Below, in pieces: positions 33,276 to 42,829 of a stretch of DNA of 64,000 bases. The position numbers and the translations under genes were made by a program. The notes below the pieces were generated by a model that made no database searches, was not told the origin of the DNA, and saw only the letters and a program-made list of their open reading frames with translations. Origin of the DNA: Neurospora intermedia (taxonomy: Eukaryota > Ascomycota > Sordariomycetes > Sordariales > Sordariaceae); assembly GCA_037102815.1 (NCBI GenBank), contig BTPP01000013.1:248001-312000 (forward strand), given 5' to 3'. Each line of letters starts with the position of its first letter. Position 1 is the first letter of the stretch.

Positions 33276-33487
33276 GGTGGCGGTTTCTCTTTGTTGTGAT
33301 GATACAACCTGGAAGTCGAAGTGAATGACCTCCATGAACTGCTGCTTTTATACCACTACAACTGTGGAATTCTCAGCTGCTGAACGACACATCGTTGGAA
33401 GGCCAACTCATCGCACTAAACCCCATCGTGACGCTTCCACACTGTGTCATTCAAGGCGCGCCAGACCCTTAGACCCATTCGCGTGGA

Positions 33488-34408
33488 TCATCGTTTCATT
33501 GCTGCAACGTGAATTGGGGTGGCCGCCGTTGTAGAGCAGGGGGTAGGCTTCGTTGGCGTGGAGGTCGATGGAGCCCAGTCCGAAGCCAAGCCAGGGGTCC
33601 AGTTGCCTTGGGCTAGGTGGTTGTTGTGCGTCAAGAGCACGGCGTTGCCGGCTTCGCGGAGGACGCGTTGGGTGGAAGTAGATGATGTCGCGGTTGAGCT
33701 TGGCGGGGAAGTCGGTGTCATTGAGTCCCGGTCACAGACCTCTATTATATCTGTGTTCGACTTGGACCACCACCACCGGTCCGCCGTTGGTAACTTGGGA
33801 ATCGGCAATGATTTTCCAGTCTCTGGAGATACTTTCGCGCGTGTAGAGGTAGGATTCGATGAAACACAGCCATCCCGTCCCGTTTTCGCGGAGAGGGTCT
33901 TCCACCCAAAGGGTCCACTCCGGAAAGCCTCCGGCTGCTACCTCGGCGTCGATGTACGGATCCGGTCTTGCGGCAAGGTAGATGCCGGATTCGGATACGG
34001 CGTGGAAGGAACCCATCTCGGGCAAAGACGCCGTCAAGATAAACTCCATCGTCTTTTCCGTCGAGTAATCCTCAATACCAGACGTGTAAGTACCAGACAA
34101 CAGGGCGTTAAGGGCCATGGCCTTGATCACTTGAAAGATGTCGAGCCACAGAGGTAATCCTGGACTGGGTAGCCGCCAGGATGGAACTCGCCGCAAAAGA
34201 GGAAGATGCCTTCGTTTCGGATGATTGTAGGGAGCATTTGTCCCATCGAACCTGTAGGGACGTCAGATTTGGCTGGGGTTCCAGTTGCTCATCTTGAGTT
34301 TACATACCAAATCACCAATTGAAATTGTTGGTGTCATCCTGTCCATATGCTGGGCCTTCGATGCACGAACTTGAAAGAGCCAAACCAGCACAACAGCATT
34401 GGATCCAT
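33488..34408 (-). pseudogene. GH35 beta-galactosidase relic, truncated and frameshifted
   Basis: Remains of the N-terminal third of a glycoside hydrolase family 35 beta-galactosidase. A first exon from about 34408 encodes a hydrophobic head and ends in GDL before a GTATGT donor. After a CTGAC branch and ACAG acceptor, VRWDKCSL continues in frame, as in GH35 proteins. The frame then shifts to give EGIFLFCGEFHPGGYPV, and shifts again to PLWLDIFQVIKAMALN, GIYLAARPDPYIDAEVAAGG and SQVTNGGPVVVVQ, followed by a stop near 33732. In a third frame come VLREAGNAVLLTHNNH and AQGNWTPG, and in a fourth, LGSIDLHANEAYPL. At least four frame breaks therefore occur, and the remaining two thirds of the protein are missing. 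The preserved splice signals show it was once a normal gene. It cannot make a working enzyme. Confidence 0.85.
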
Positions 34409-35919
34409 ACATGTATCGGGACCCTCATCACGAATTGCAATTGCCGACCGGGTGGTCCCCGTTTGAGACGACAACCGCGGGCCGGCGCCGTTCGGGTTGA
34501 AGGAACTATCCGCCGCTAGATTGGCCGAAACCCCACTTGGTTTAGTGTACTTCGGAGCGGGACGACGACGGGAGGAGAATGGAGCGAGGGGAACAGAGTT
34601 GGGCGGAGATGTTCAAAATTGCTTGGCTTTTTCGGGTTTGCTCTTGGCTCTCCGGTGTTTGTTCGGGATTCCCATTTCTGGTCGAATATCAGTGGACATT
34701 GTGAGGAAAGAGAACCCATGGTAATATCCATCATATACCCATTCTCTCCATCCGATTGAAATCACAATTCCACCTCTCATCCGGTGATCGTCGTGTTTCT
34801 CGTACCATGTACCATATTTTCCCGAGCCATTTCCATGTCTTTGGTGGTGTAGAAGAGGTACAGTCCCCGCCTGAATGATAATAGGTACACCATGCTCGGC
34901 ATTCCGTGGTGGAGAGAGAATCATTGGAGGAAAGTGGAAGCAGCCAAAAGATCGCAGGCGTTCTTCACCTCCACCACTTTCCCCGATTTGTAGCCGCGAT
35001 ACTTTCCCCGGAATACGTCATAATAAGATCATGTTTTCCAAAGATAACAGTCGGTGTGTTCTGTTCTATTTCCATGTCCTTTCGAGGACGAGGATCAACA
35101 TCGGGTCGGTCGATTTTTAAGCATGGAATAAAACATGACAAACATGCGATGAGCATGGATGTCGGAAAGTTCAGGAACATTGAACTTATCCCAAACATAG
35201 TCGATGCTGCTCCCCGCACGATTGATTGATTGCCGTGGGTTGCCCGCATGAGAATGGTCGCTTATGTTCTGCACAGGAGCGTCCATTCCGGGCCAATACA
35301 ATTGCTTATTTCGGTGTTGCGGATGTTTCGCTTCGTCGTGCCGGTGTACCTGCCTGCCTGCCCTGGATACATGTATGTTAACATGTGATTGAGGGTGAGT
35401 GCTGCTGGAAGGAACTCCTACGGTGTTCGTCCACAGAGTTGCAGTGGACACATGCAGCGTGGAAGGTCGTAGCGAAGGGGGGTGGTAGCACTGGGCGGGT
35501 ACACTGTAGAGAATGCGAGAGGAATGTATGAATGGGGGTGCATGGAAAGACGAACTGCTGCATGGACTCAACGACAATGAAGATGACGGTGTGACGTTTA
35601 CCTATGATCATGAAATTCATGTTGATGTTGATGTGGTGGGCAATTCAAGCACCATGGAAAGTGAGAAAGGAAGAAAAGGGGAAACATCAACAAACACAAG
35701 AACCCGGTCGTTGGAAACTGCATTACTGTAATGCAAACAAAAACACTTCCAAAAACACTCACAAGAAAACAAAAAGCAAGTAACAGAGGGATAGCAAAAA
35801 TGACTGGTATATCCAAGCACAACAGTAATCTAGAACTAGCAGTAAATCCCATCCATCTCTTTCGTGTACAACATTGCTACAGGTAAAATAATTATTTGAT
35901 TCCCAATCTTTTATCGTTC
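34409..35919. other. intergenic region
   Basis: 1.5 kb between the GH35 relic and the 3' end of the epoxide hydrolase. Open frames of up to 160 codons occur on both strands but lack recognisable domains. No gene is supported. Confidence 0.45.
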
Positions 35920-37212
35920 TCAAGCACTCTTCCCGCCCTTAGCCAAGCCCACCTTGGGCGCAATAAACCTCACAAACTCCTCAATATCATCCAAAAAGTT
36001 CTCGGGTTCCTGCAGCGCCGCAAAGTGTCCACCCACCTCATGCTCCTTGTAATACGCCAACCGGTCCCCAAACAACTTTTTTCCCCACGTCCTCGGCAGG
36101 GTACCAATCTCGACCGGGAAAGCCGAGTATCCAAACGGCTTCTGCACGCTCAAGCTCTCCTGCACGACGGCCGTCGCGCCAATGGCCGGCACCAGGCTGC
36201 GGTAGCTCCACATGGTTCTCGGGAAGCACCCACTGAACCAGTACAGCGACACGCCATCGAGGATCGTGTCCAGCGACAGCGGGCGGGAGCCGCCGTCTTT
36301 TCTGTTGTCGGACCACTCGATGAACTTCTCGCCCATCCACGCGAGCATGGCGACGGGGTTGGTGCCGAGCGTCAAGGCAATAGTGGACGGGCGCGTGCCG
36401 TGCTCGTAGGCGTATGCCGACCCTTGCTTGATCCACGCGTTGGTGCCCGTCAGGAGCTTCTCCTCGCGCTCCGTCAGGGGCTCTTGCTGGCACGCGGCGA
36501 ACTGGTCCGGGGTGAACATGAACATGTTGAGGTGGGATGTCTTGCAGGCCGCGTGGTTGTTGGCCATGGCGCGGGCGAGGGCGTACCCGACGTCGCCACC
36601 CTGGGCGACGTAGCCGGTGCTGCCGAAGCCCAGGGACAGCATGAGCTCGTTCATGGCTTCCGCCGCAAACTCCATGTTCAACTCTTGGAGGGCCGAGTCG
36701 TTGGGCCGAGAGGAGAAGCCGTAGTCGGGGATGGAAGGGACGATGACGTGGTAAGGGAGGGTTTCGGGAGTGTACCGCGAGCGGAGGATGTCCAGCATCG
36801 GGACGAACTCCAAGAAGGAGCCGGGCCAGCCGTGCATGAAGATGATGGGGATGGCATCCTCGCGGAGGGAGAAGAGGGCGGCAAAGTGCAGGTCAAAGGT
36901 CTGGCCGGAGGTAGGGCCGACGACGGTTTGCTTATACTGGGGGAAGGAGTTGATGAAGGTTTCCTGGGCCCGCCAGTCATACGTGTTGAGCCAGTAGTCC
37001 CGGGCCTGGATCAGCCAGTCGCGTGTGATGCCAAATTTGCCTGTGGCAGCGTTGGCGTGCTGGTTGTAGAACTGCTCTGGGGGAATGATGGCTTGCTGGA
37101 TGAGGGACCGGAACTGGGCGAGGTCGGACTCGGCAACGTTGATACGGAAAGGGGTTGGTTGCACCTTGACGCCGGCGGGCAGGGTGGAGAATGTGGGTGA
37201 GACGGAGCCCAT
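35920..37212 (-). CDS. epoxide hydrolase, microsomal type
   Basis: Alpha/beta hydrolase that opens epoxides to diols. Intronless, 430 residues. The N-terminal region (about 18-125) is the EHN domain of microsomal-type epoxide hydrolases (PFRINVAESDLAQFRSLIQQ, with DYWLNTYDWRAQETFINSFP). The oxyanion-hole motif HGWPGS is at 127-132. The nucleophile is Asp207 in VAQGGDVG. The catalytic His396 lies in EVGGHFAALQEPE, and the charge-relay acid is expected before it. There is no clear signal peptide or N-terminal membrane anchor, so a soluble cytosolic form is likely, unlike the mammalian microsomal enzyme. The physiological substrate could be a xenobiotic or an endogenous lipid epoxide. Start ATG 37212 gives the natural MGSVSPTFSTLPAG head. 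Confidence 0.9.
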   Translation of the reverse strand: MGSVSPTFSTLPAGVKVQPTPFRINVAESDLAQFRSLIQQAIIPPEQFYNQHANAATGKFGITRDWLIQARDYWLNTYDWRAQETFINSFPQYKQTVVGPTSGQTFDLHFAALFSLREDAIPIIFMHGWPGSFLEFVPMLDILRSRYTPETLPYHVIVPSIPDYGFSSRPNDSALQELNMEFAAEAMNELMLSLGFGSTGYVAQGGDVGYALARAMANNHAACKTSHLNMFMFTPDQFAACQQEPLTEREEKLLTGTNAWIKQGSAYAYEHGTRPSTIALTLGTNPVAMLAWMGEKFIEWSDNRKDGGSRPLSLDTILDGVSLYWFSGCFPRTMWSYRSLVPAIGATAVVQESLSVQKPFGYSAFPVEIGTLPRTWGKKLFGDRLAYYKEHEVGGHFAALQEPENFLDDIEEFVRFIAPKVGLAKGGKSA

Positions 37213-39693
37213 TGTGTGTTTGTGGATGCTTGGTTACCCAAAACGGAACAAAGTAAACAAAGGTGTGGTGTTGTGTGATATGTTCACACTGACTGATGTA
37301 ATAATGACGAGCACGCCACACACAGATGGAAGACTGGGATAATCCAGGGACAAGAGACAAACAAAAAAGCAAAAAAGAAAGTGTCTGATGGCGTTTATAT
37401 CGAGTTTCTGAGAAGGCCCTTTGGTGGTGGAGATGGGCAATGACTAGTTTCCTTTGTGGATAAACGTCTCTAATAGTGTAATGGATACTGGGAGCTATGA
37501 ATCCCCTCACTGGCTCACTCAACGGGTGGAAGGGGTGGGTTTGACGTCCGACTTATACACTATTCGAGTTTAACGCCATCGCCCGAAAGGTCCATGAGGG
37601 GGGGTTCCATCCCCGGAGAGTAGGTAATCTCTTGTTCATCATTATCACGTTGAGCCTTTTTCAGGAGGTGTGCCGAGCGTCGGTATCTGCCAGCCGCCGT
37701 TCATAGTCGGCACGAGGGAGGAGGTTCTCTTGGGGGTCTGGTTGTATGCAGTGCCGAACCATATCCGCGACTTTGGCGATTTTCATGACCCTTCTTGACC
37801 ATCCGAACCGAAGAGAACGCATGGTCCAAAGGTGTAGGGGTGGAGATATGGGCAGTGGGCACTTGACAATGAACGACCCATTTTTTCTAGTCATTCCCCA
37901 CGTTTGCCAACATAAACTCGCATTGGTTAGATTAGGTTGCTTGGGCCAGTTTCCCTTTTTGGTGGGTGTCACCGGCGACGACTCCGGCCACCACAAAAGA
38001 TAGTGGTGTAGAGTCTGGACACCTCGGTCACTTTCTGCGGTCGGCAGCCTTTCCATCCTTTCCTCCACTGCCCATCTGCCCCTAGGGAGGGAGGTACTCT
38101 ACCCGACCCGACCTGACCCGTTGTAGACTTGTACCACAATAGGTACTAAGACAGGCAGGTCCACAGGGATCTCGCAAGCCTCTATCCATTCCGACAGCGG
38201 CAGAGTCATGGAGACCCTGGATACCATAACCGAACGGCTGCGAACTGGTCACTCGTGGGTAGTCAGGGATTGGGCCAAGATCCAGACAAATCCAACATAA
38301 ATCTTGGGACTTTTTTTTTTGGTATTGCAAAAGACTGGACCGGCGTCAGCTCCGACGAGGAACCACGCCTTCGGAAGAAACAGACATTGGACAATCAGAA
38401 TAATGGGCGTCAGCACCAAGTCGTCAAAAAGGCGGTCGATGAAAAAAAGGCTGCCACCTTGAGACGACGGCGCGAACGCGAGGCAGGCGAGATCATCGAC
38501 CCCCCACAAGCGCAATACGGCCGCAGTATGTCCACACATGTTGATACCATCCAGGGGACCACGATAGACGGCATGACGTGTCACTGGAGCTGTGAGTGAG
38601 AGGGACTCGAACCGCACCCTGGGTTTGGAAAACAAGAGTTGCCAATGATAGCTGGGATCCAGTTGGCAAGTGGGTCAATCCCGACAAAAGGATCATGTCG
38701 GTTCCGTCGTGATGGAACTTCGCGTGCAAAGCACGAGGTGGTTGATTAGGTGCTAAGTTTGCAGCTCGCTTGCAGCGGTTGGCTCGAGGACGCCGTTCCT
38801 GCTGCTGTGTGTATGGATGTATGTACGTACATACTCCTGAGTGTGTGTGTGTGTGTGTGTGTTGTACCTCGGGGAGCATCATGCACCGAAGCTTTCACGT
38901 CGAAGATCTTCATGACTGACTGGTGGTGAACGCATCATGACGATTGGCCTGTACCGACCGGCACTTCCACCGGACCAACTATCAGCAAGCGTTTACGAGC
39001 CAATAAGTGCCGCGAATCGATTACCGTTCCATTCTAGTGGAAAACTGGTGTACACTACTTTCCTTTGCGTCTCTTGGTGTGTTGAGTAGGCGAAGAAATG
39101 CGCATTCCCGTCGATACTATCGCAAACTCGGCTGTCATGACATGCTTGACATGGGCGAAGATGAACATGCGCCAATATCACGGAACCTTGTTTTCACATA
39201 TCAATGTCAGCCCATTTTGACTTCAGTTGCGGTCAGGCAGACAGTAGTAGTGTACGGCAGCAACCCATCACCGCTTCCATACGAGCGCGCCCATATTCCG
39301 TACCCATTCCGCCCCTGAGCCCTTTGGTGGTCGTCCCTATCGCGTTGCATCGGGAAGCGGTGTTGAGCGGGGGAATACTACAGAAGACGTGGTGGAGAAG
39401 GGCAACTGCGGTTACAAGCAGGTTTCGGTTGCGAGACCGATAGTCCCCAGATCTACAGTCAGCTTCGGCAAATGAACAAGGAAGACCTCGATCTTCATCT
39501 GCCGGTGCAGCTAGGCGATGGTGAGCTCGCAAGGTCATCCTGGTGGCGGCGCTGGCTCCGTGATCAACACCCTGGATCTACATCGTACTTGTTCAGCCCG
39601 TCGACAATGGAGACCGGTGAACAGTCGAACGGCGCATGTATTGGGTATATGATAGGTTGTAAATAGCACGTATTCTCCATGTCTAGCCTTCTC
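37213..39693. other. 2.5 kb intergenic region
   Basis: Upstream region of the epoxide hydrolase and 3' flank of the prolidase. It contains a GT dinucleotide repeat at 38841-38862. A GGTTCGAGTCCC-like string on the minus strand near 38610 looked like a tRNA T arm, but no cloverleaf forms. No gene is supported. Confidence 0.5.
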
Positions 39694-41283
39694 TCAGCTC
39701 TGCTGAATGATCTTCTCCATCTCCTCGGGGTCCTTGGGTGCTGTCGTGAGGTTGTACGTGCCGTCCTTGGTGATGACCAGGTTGTCCTCGATTCTGCATA
39801 ACAACGACAAAATTAGCATTCGCCCTTTCCATCCCATACACGCGAACAAATCACAGTCGACATACCTAACACCACCAACATCCCAGTACTTCTCCAGCAC
39901 ATCGGCATTAATGTACTTGCTGTGCTTGGGGTCCTTCAGGAACGGCTCAATGATAAAGTTGCAGAAATAGATACCGGGCTCGACGGTGATCACGCTGCCA
40001 GCTGGGAGACGACCGCGGACGCGGAGGTAGCGAAACATGGTGTCCTTGTCGGCATAGTTGGGGTTGCCGCCGGTATCGTGGGTGTCCATGCCAAGATAGT
40101 GACCCAGACCGTGGGGGAAGAAAGCAACGCTCGTCCTGGCCTCGAGAATCTCATCCTTGTCGCCTTGGAGGATGCCAATCTGGAGAAGGCCGTCGATGGC
40201 AATCTTGTGCGCAAGGAGGTGAACGTCATCCCAGAGGACACCCTCCTTTAGCGCAGCGATGCACTCGTTTTGCATCTTGAGCACAATATCGTAAATCTCC
40301 CTGCTCTCCTTGGTGAACTTGCCGTTGATGGGGAAAGTGCGGGTAATATCCGAGGCATAGCAGTCCCACTCGCCTCCCGCATCCAGCAAAAGGTTCAGCT
40401 TGCCAGCCATGTCGGCGTTGTTGGGGACGTAGTGCAGCGTGGCAGCCGCGCGACCGCTGGCGACGATGCTGTGGTAGGCCTGGTTGCGGGCGCCCTTGGC
40501 GATGCAGTGTCCCAGGAAAACAGCCTCCAACTCGCGCTCATTCTGGACGTGCTTGACCTTTTGCATGACCATCTTGTGTCCGTCGGAGCTGATCTCGTTG
40601 GCCTTGGCCATGATGGCCAGCTCGTACTCGTCCTTGACAACGCGCGTGACTTCGATGGCTTCCTTGAGGATGGAGAAGTTCTTGTTGTCGAACTCGAGGA
40701 AGGTGACCTTGTCCGAGACCTGGTTCGCGATGGCGAAGACGGAAGAGTCCTTGGGCTTGCTGCTGCCGACGTGGGCGAGGGTGGCGTTGACATCGCTGGT
40801 GTACTTGACGTCGTCAACGTCCCAGCGCTGCTTGGCCTCGTCGACAGAAACCGGCAGGCCGGACCAGATGACCGAGTCGGGGTCGATGGGCGGGATGAAG
40901 AGCGTGGACTTGTCGGCGTCCAGGTCGTACATGTAGTGGCAGTCGGCGAGCGGGCAGCCGGTCAGGTAGTAGAAGTAGCGGCGCTGGCGGAAGGGTTCGG
41001 CCTCGTCGTTGTCCTCGAGCAGCTTGGTGGCGCGGCCCTCGAGGTAGAGGACGCCGGAAGCGCCGGGCACCTTGTTGCGGATGTAGTCGGCCACACGCTG
41101 GGCATGTCGCTTGGCCGGGTATTTGCCCTTGAGGGTGGTTTCGTAGTCCATTCTGGTGGTGGTGGTCATGGTTCGATACCGATGATGATGATGTGAGGAC
41201 CTCGCGATGGTGGTGGTAGTATTGGTGGTGATGATGCTGGGGAACTTGAAGATGGTGTTGAGGGAAGAGAAGAGGTTTCGCAT
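39694..41283 (-). CDS. pepP: Xaa-Pro aminopeptidase/prolidase (M24B)
   Basis: Metallopeptidase that removes N-terminal residues next to proline or splits Xaa-Pro dipeptides. Two exons, 41283-39866 and 39793-39694, separated by a 72 nt intron (GTATGT to TGCAG). Spliced length is 505 residues from the first ATG, or 467 from the ATG at 41169 and 461 from 41151. The N-terminal AMP_N domain starts at about residue 50 ([20 protein letters not shown]). Dinuclear metal ligands are seen as Asp in [10 protein letters not shown] and ASDITRTFP, His in [15 protein letters not shown], Glu in ITVEPGIYF, and the last Glu in [13 protein letters not shown], directly after the intron. The intron is a multiple of three and has no stop. 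The 38-residue extension before 41169 is basic, hydroxylated and free of acids, like a mitochondrial presequence. Fungal homologues usually start near 41169 or 41151. Confidence 0.93.
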   Translation of the reverse strand: MRNLFSSLNTIFKFPSIITTNTTTTIARSSHHHHRYRTMTTTTRMDYETTLKGKYPAKRHAQRVADYIRNKVPGASGVLYLEGRATKLLEDNDEAEPFRQRRYFYYLTGCPLADCHYMYDLDADKSTLFIPPIDPDSVIWSGLPVSVDEAKQRWDVDDVKYTSDVNATLAHVGSSKPKDSSVFAIANQVSDKVTFLEFDNKNFSILKEAIEVTRVVKDEYELAIMAKANEISSDGHKMVMQKVKHVQNERELEAVFLGHCIAKGARNQAYHSIVASGRAAATLHYVPNNADMAGKLNLLLDAGGEWDCYASDITRTFPINGKFTKESREIYDIVLKMQNECIAALKEGVLWDDVHLLAHKIAIDGLLQIGILQGDKDEILEARTSVAFFPHGLGHYLGMDTHDTGGNPNYADKDTMFRYLRVRGRLPAGSVITVEPGIYFCNFIIEPFLKDPKHSKYINADVLEKYWDVGGVRYVDCDLFACMGWKGRMLILSLLCRIEDNLVITKDGTYNLTTAPKDPEEMEKIIQQS

Positions 41284-41725
41284 GGAGAACCGATTATTAC
41301 GGCACAGACAAGGACAATTGTCTGATCCTGACCAATGTTACTGTAATCTTGTTGAAAGGCGCCTTGCTTCGGGATATTGGAGATTTGAAGGTGCTTCCTT
41401 CCCGGCGACGAGGGCGGGGCAACTACACTGCAGCTCCCCCGTCCCGTCCTTTGGCGGGGTTGTTATCAGTTCTTATCGTTAAGCTAAGCCATAATTGGCA
41501 AGTCGGGAGCTAACCCCACATCGGTCACGGCATGCAGCGGCACGGAACGGCATCTCGGCACCAACGGCTTCTGGACTCCTCGGCTCAATTTCTCTCCAGC
41601 AACCGAATTCGTAAAACAAAACAAAACAAAACAAAACAAAAAAACACTCGAAAACAACATTCACAATTTGGGTATCCAACCATTTGTGCGCCTTTCGAAC
41701 ACCAACGACATCGACACGAGAACAT
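41284..41725. other. prolidase upstream region and AKR 3' flank, with (AAAAC)n tract
   Basis: 442 bases. An AAAAC pentanucleotide repeat spans about 41613-41640. No gene is supported. Confidence 0.6.
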
Positions 41726-42829
41726 CTACCCCTGCTGCCATAACACAGTCTTGGTTCCCTCCACGCTCACCCGGTCCAGCTCAATAATCTCCTGCTCGGT
41801 CAACCTCCAGCCCAGCGCGTCAATCGCCTGTTTCGCCTGCTCCGGGTTGCGAATACCGACAAGCGGCAACGCCCCCTTACTAATGTTATAGTTAAGCGCC
41901 ACGCTGGCCATGGCCTTGCCCCTGGCCTTTGCAATGTTTTCCAAAACGGCCAGCGTCTCCTTAATCTCCTCCATCGGATAGCTCGAGAACCTGTACGTCT
42001 TGGGCGGCGGGTGCTCGACCGTGTACTTGCCCGTCAGCCTACCTTGGGCCAGAGACGAGTACGACTGGAAGATCATGCCGTTGTCGAGACACATCTTGAT
42101 CTCGCCGTGGATCTCGGGGTACCTGCGCAGGATGCTGTACTCAACCTGGTTCGTCGCCAGCGGGATGCCGTGCTCGGCCAGCGCCGCCTTCATCTCGAGC
42201 ACCTTGTCGTTGCCGTAGTTGGCCACGCCCACGGCCTTGGTGAGCCCCTCGTTGACGCACTTGGCCAGTCCTTCGGCCACCGTCTTGACGCTCTGCGGGT
42301 GTGTCGGGCCGTGCACGAGATAGATGTCGACGTACTCGAGCCCCAACCGCTCCAGGCTGGACTTGAGCGTCTTGTACGGCGCGTCGCTGGCGTGCACATA
42401 GTTCTTGGCGTCCAGCGCCGTCCCGAGCCACTTGGTCTGGATCACATAGCTATCCCGAGGCAAGTCTTTGACCAGCTTGCCCACAAGCCTTTCAGACTCG
42501 CCGCTGCCGTACGCCTGAGCCGTGTCGATAAAGTTGATGCCGGCGTCGTAGAGCTCGCGCCAGGCGGCCTCAATCGCCGGAAACTCTTCTTCCTTGTAGT
42601 GCCAGGTGCTTTTGTCGCCCCAGGGCCAGGCCCCAACGCACATGTGGGATGCCTCGACTTTGCCATTTTTGGCGGGAAAGACCACGCGGTCTTTGGCTGT
42701 GGGGCAGTAGCTGGCAGGCATGATGTTCTTGCCGTCGAACTCGCGAGGGGCGCGGTTCGGCTTGCTGGAGTGGATGCCCGAGGTTGCCGACATTCCTAGC
42801 GAGAGGCCGGTTTGGAGGACTTTCTCCAT
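41726..42829 (-). CDS. aldo/keto reductase
   Basis: NAD(P)H-dependent oxidoreductase with a TIM-barrel fold, acting on aldehydes or ketones. Intronless, 367 residues. The catalytic tetrad is visible: Asp102 and Tyr107 in FIDTAQAYGSGESE, Lys133 in IQTKWLG and His173 in YLVHGPTHP. Further family marks are VGVANYG and NQVEYSILRR (substrate/cofactor loop), and a C-terminal VALNYNISKGALPLVGIRNP cofactor-binding block. The N-terminal 65 residues form an extension. The layout resembles plastid/fungal AKR13-like proteins of about 370 residues. The start at 42829 sits in a GCCACCATGGAG context; an in-frame ATG at 42916 is probably in the leader. The neighbouring upstream region holds a tAGAGGTA element at about 42868. 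The substrate is unknown. Confidence 0.92.
   Translation of the reverse strand: MEKVLQTGLSLGMSATSGIHSSKPNRAPREFDGKNIMPASYCPTAKDRVVFPAKNGKVEASHMCVGAWPWGDKSTWHYKEEEFPAIEAAWRELYDAGINFIDTAQAYGSGESERLVGKLVKDLPRDSYVIQTKWLGTALDAKNYVHASDAPYKTLKSSLERLGLEYVDIYLVHGPTHPQSVKTVAEGLAKCVNEGLTKAVGVANYGNDKVLEMKAALAEHGIPLATNQVEYSILRRYPEIHGEIKMCLDNGMIFQSYSSLAQGRLTGKYTVEHPPPKTYRFSSYPMEEIKETLAVLENIAKARGKAMASVALNYNISKGALPLVGIRNPEQAKQAIDALGWRLTEQEIIELDRVSVEGTKTVLWQQG

Noticed and set aside
35896-37200. Plus-strand open frame of 434 codons
   Set aside because: It is the antisense shadow of the epoxide hydrolase gene, whose motifs are complete on the minus strand.
38590-38650. GGTTCGAGTCCC on the minus strand resembling a tRNA T arm
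   Set aside because: No matching acceptor stem, anticodon arm or D arm could be folded around it.
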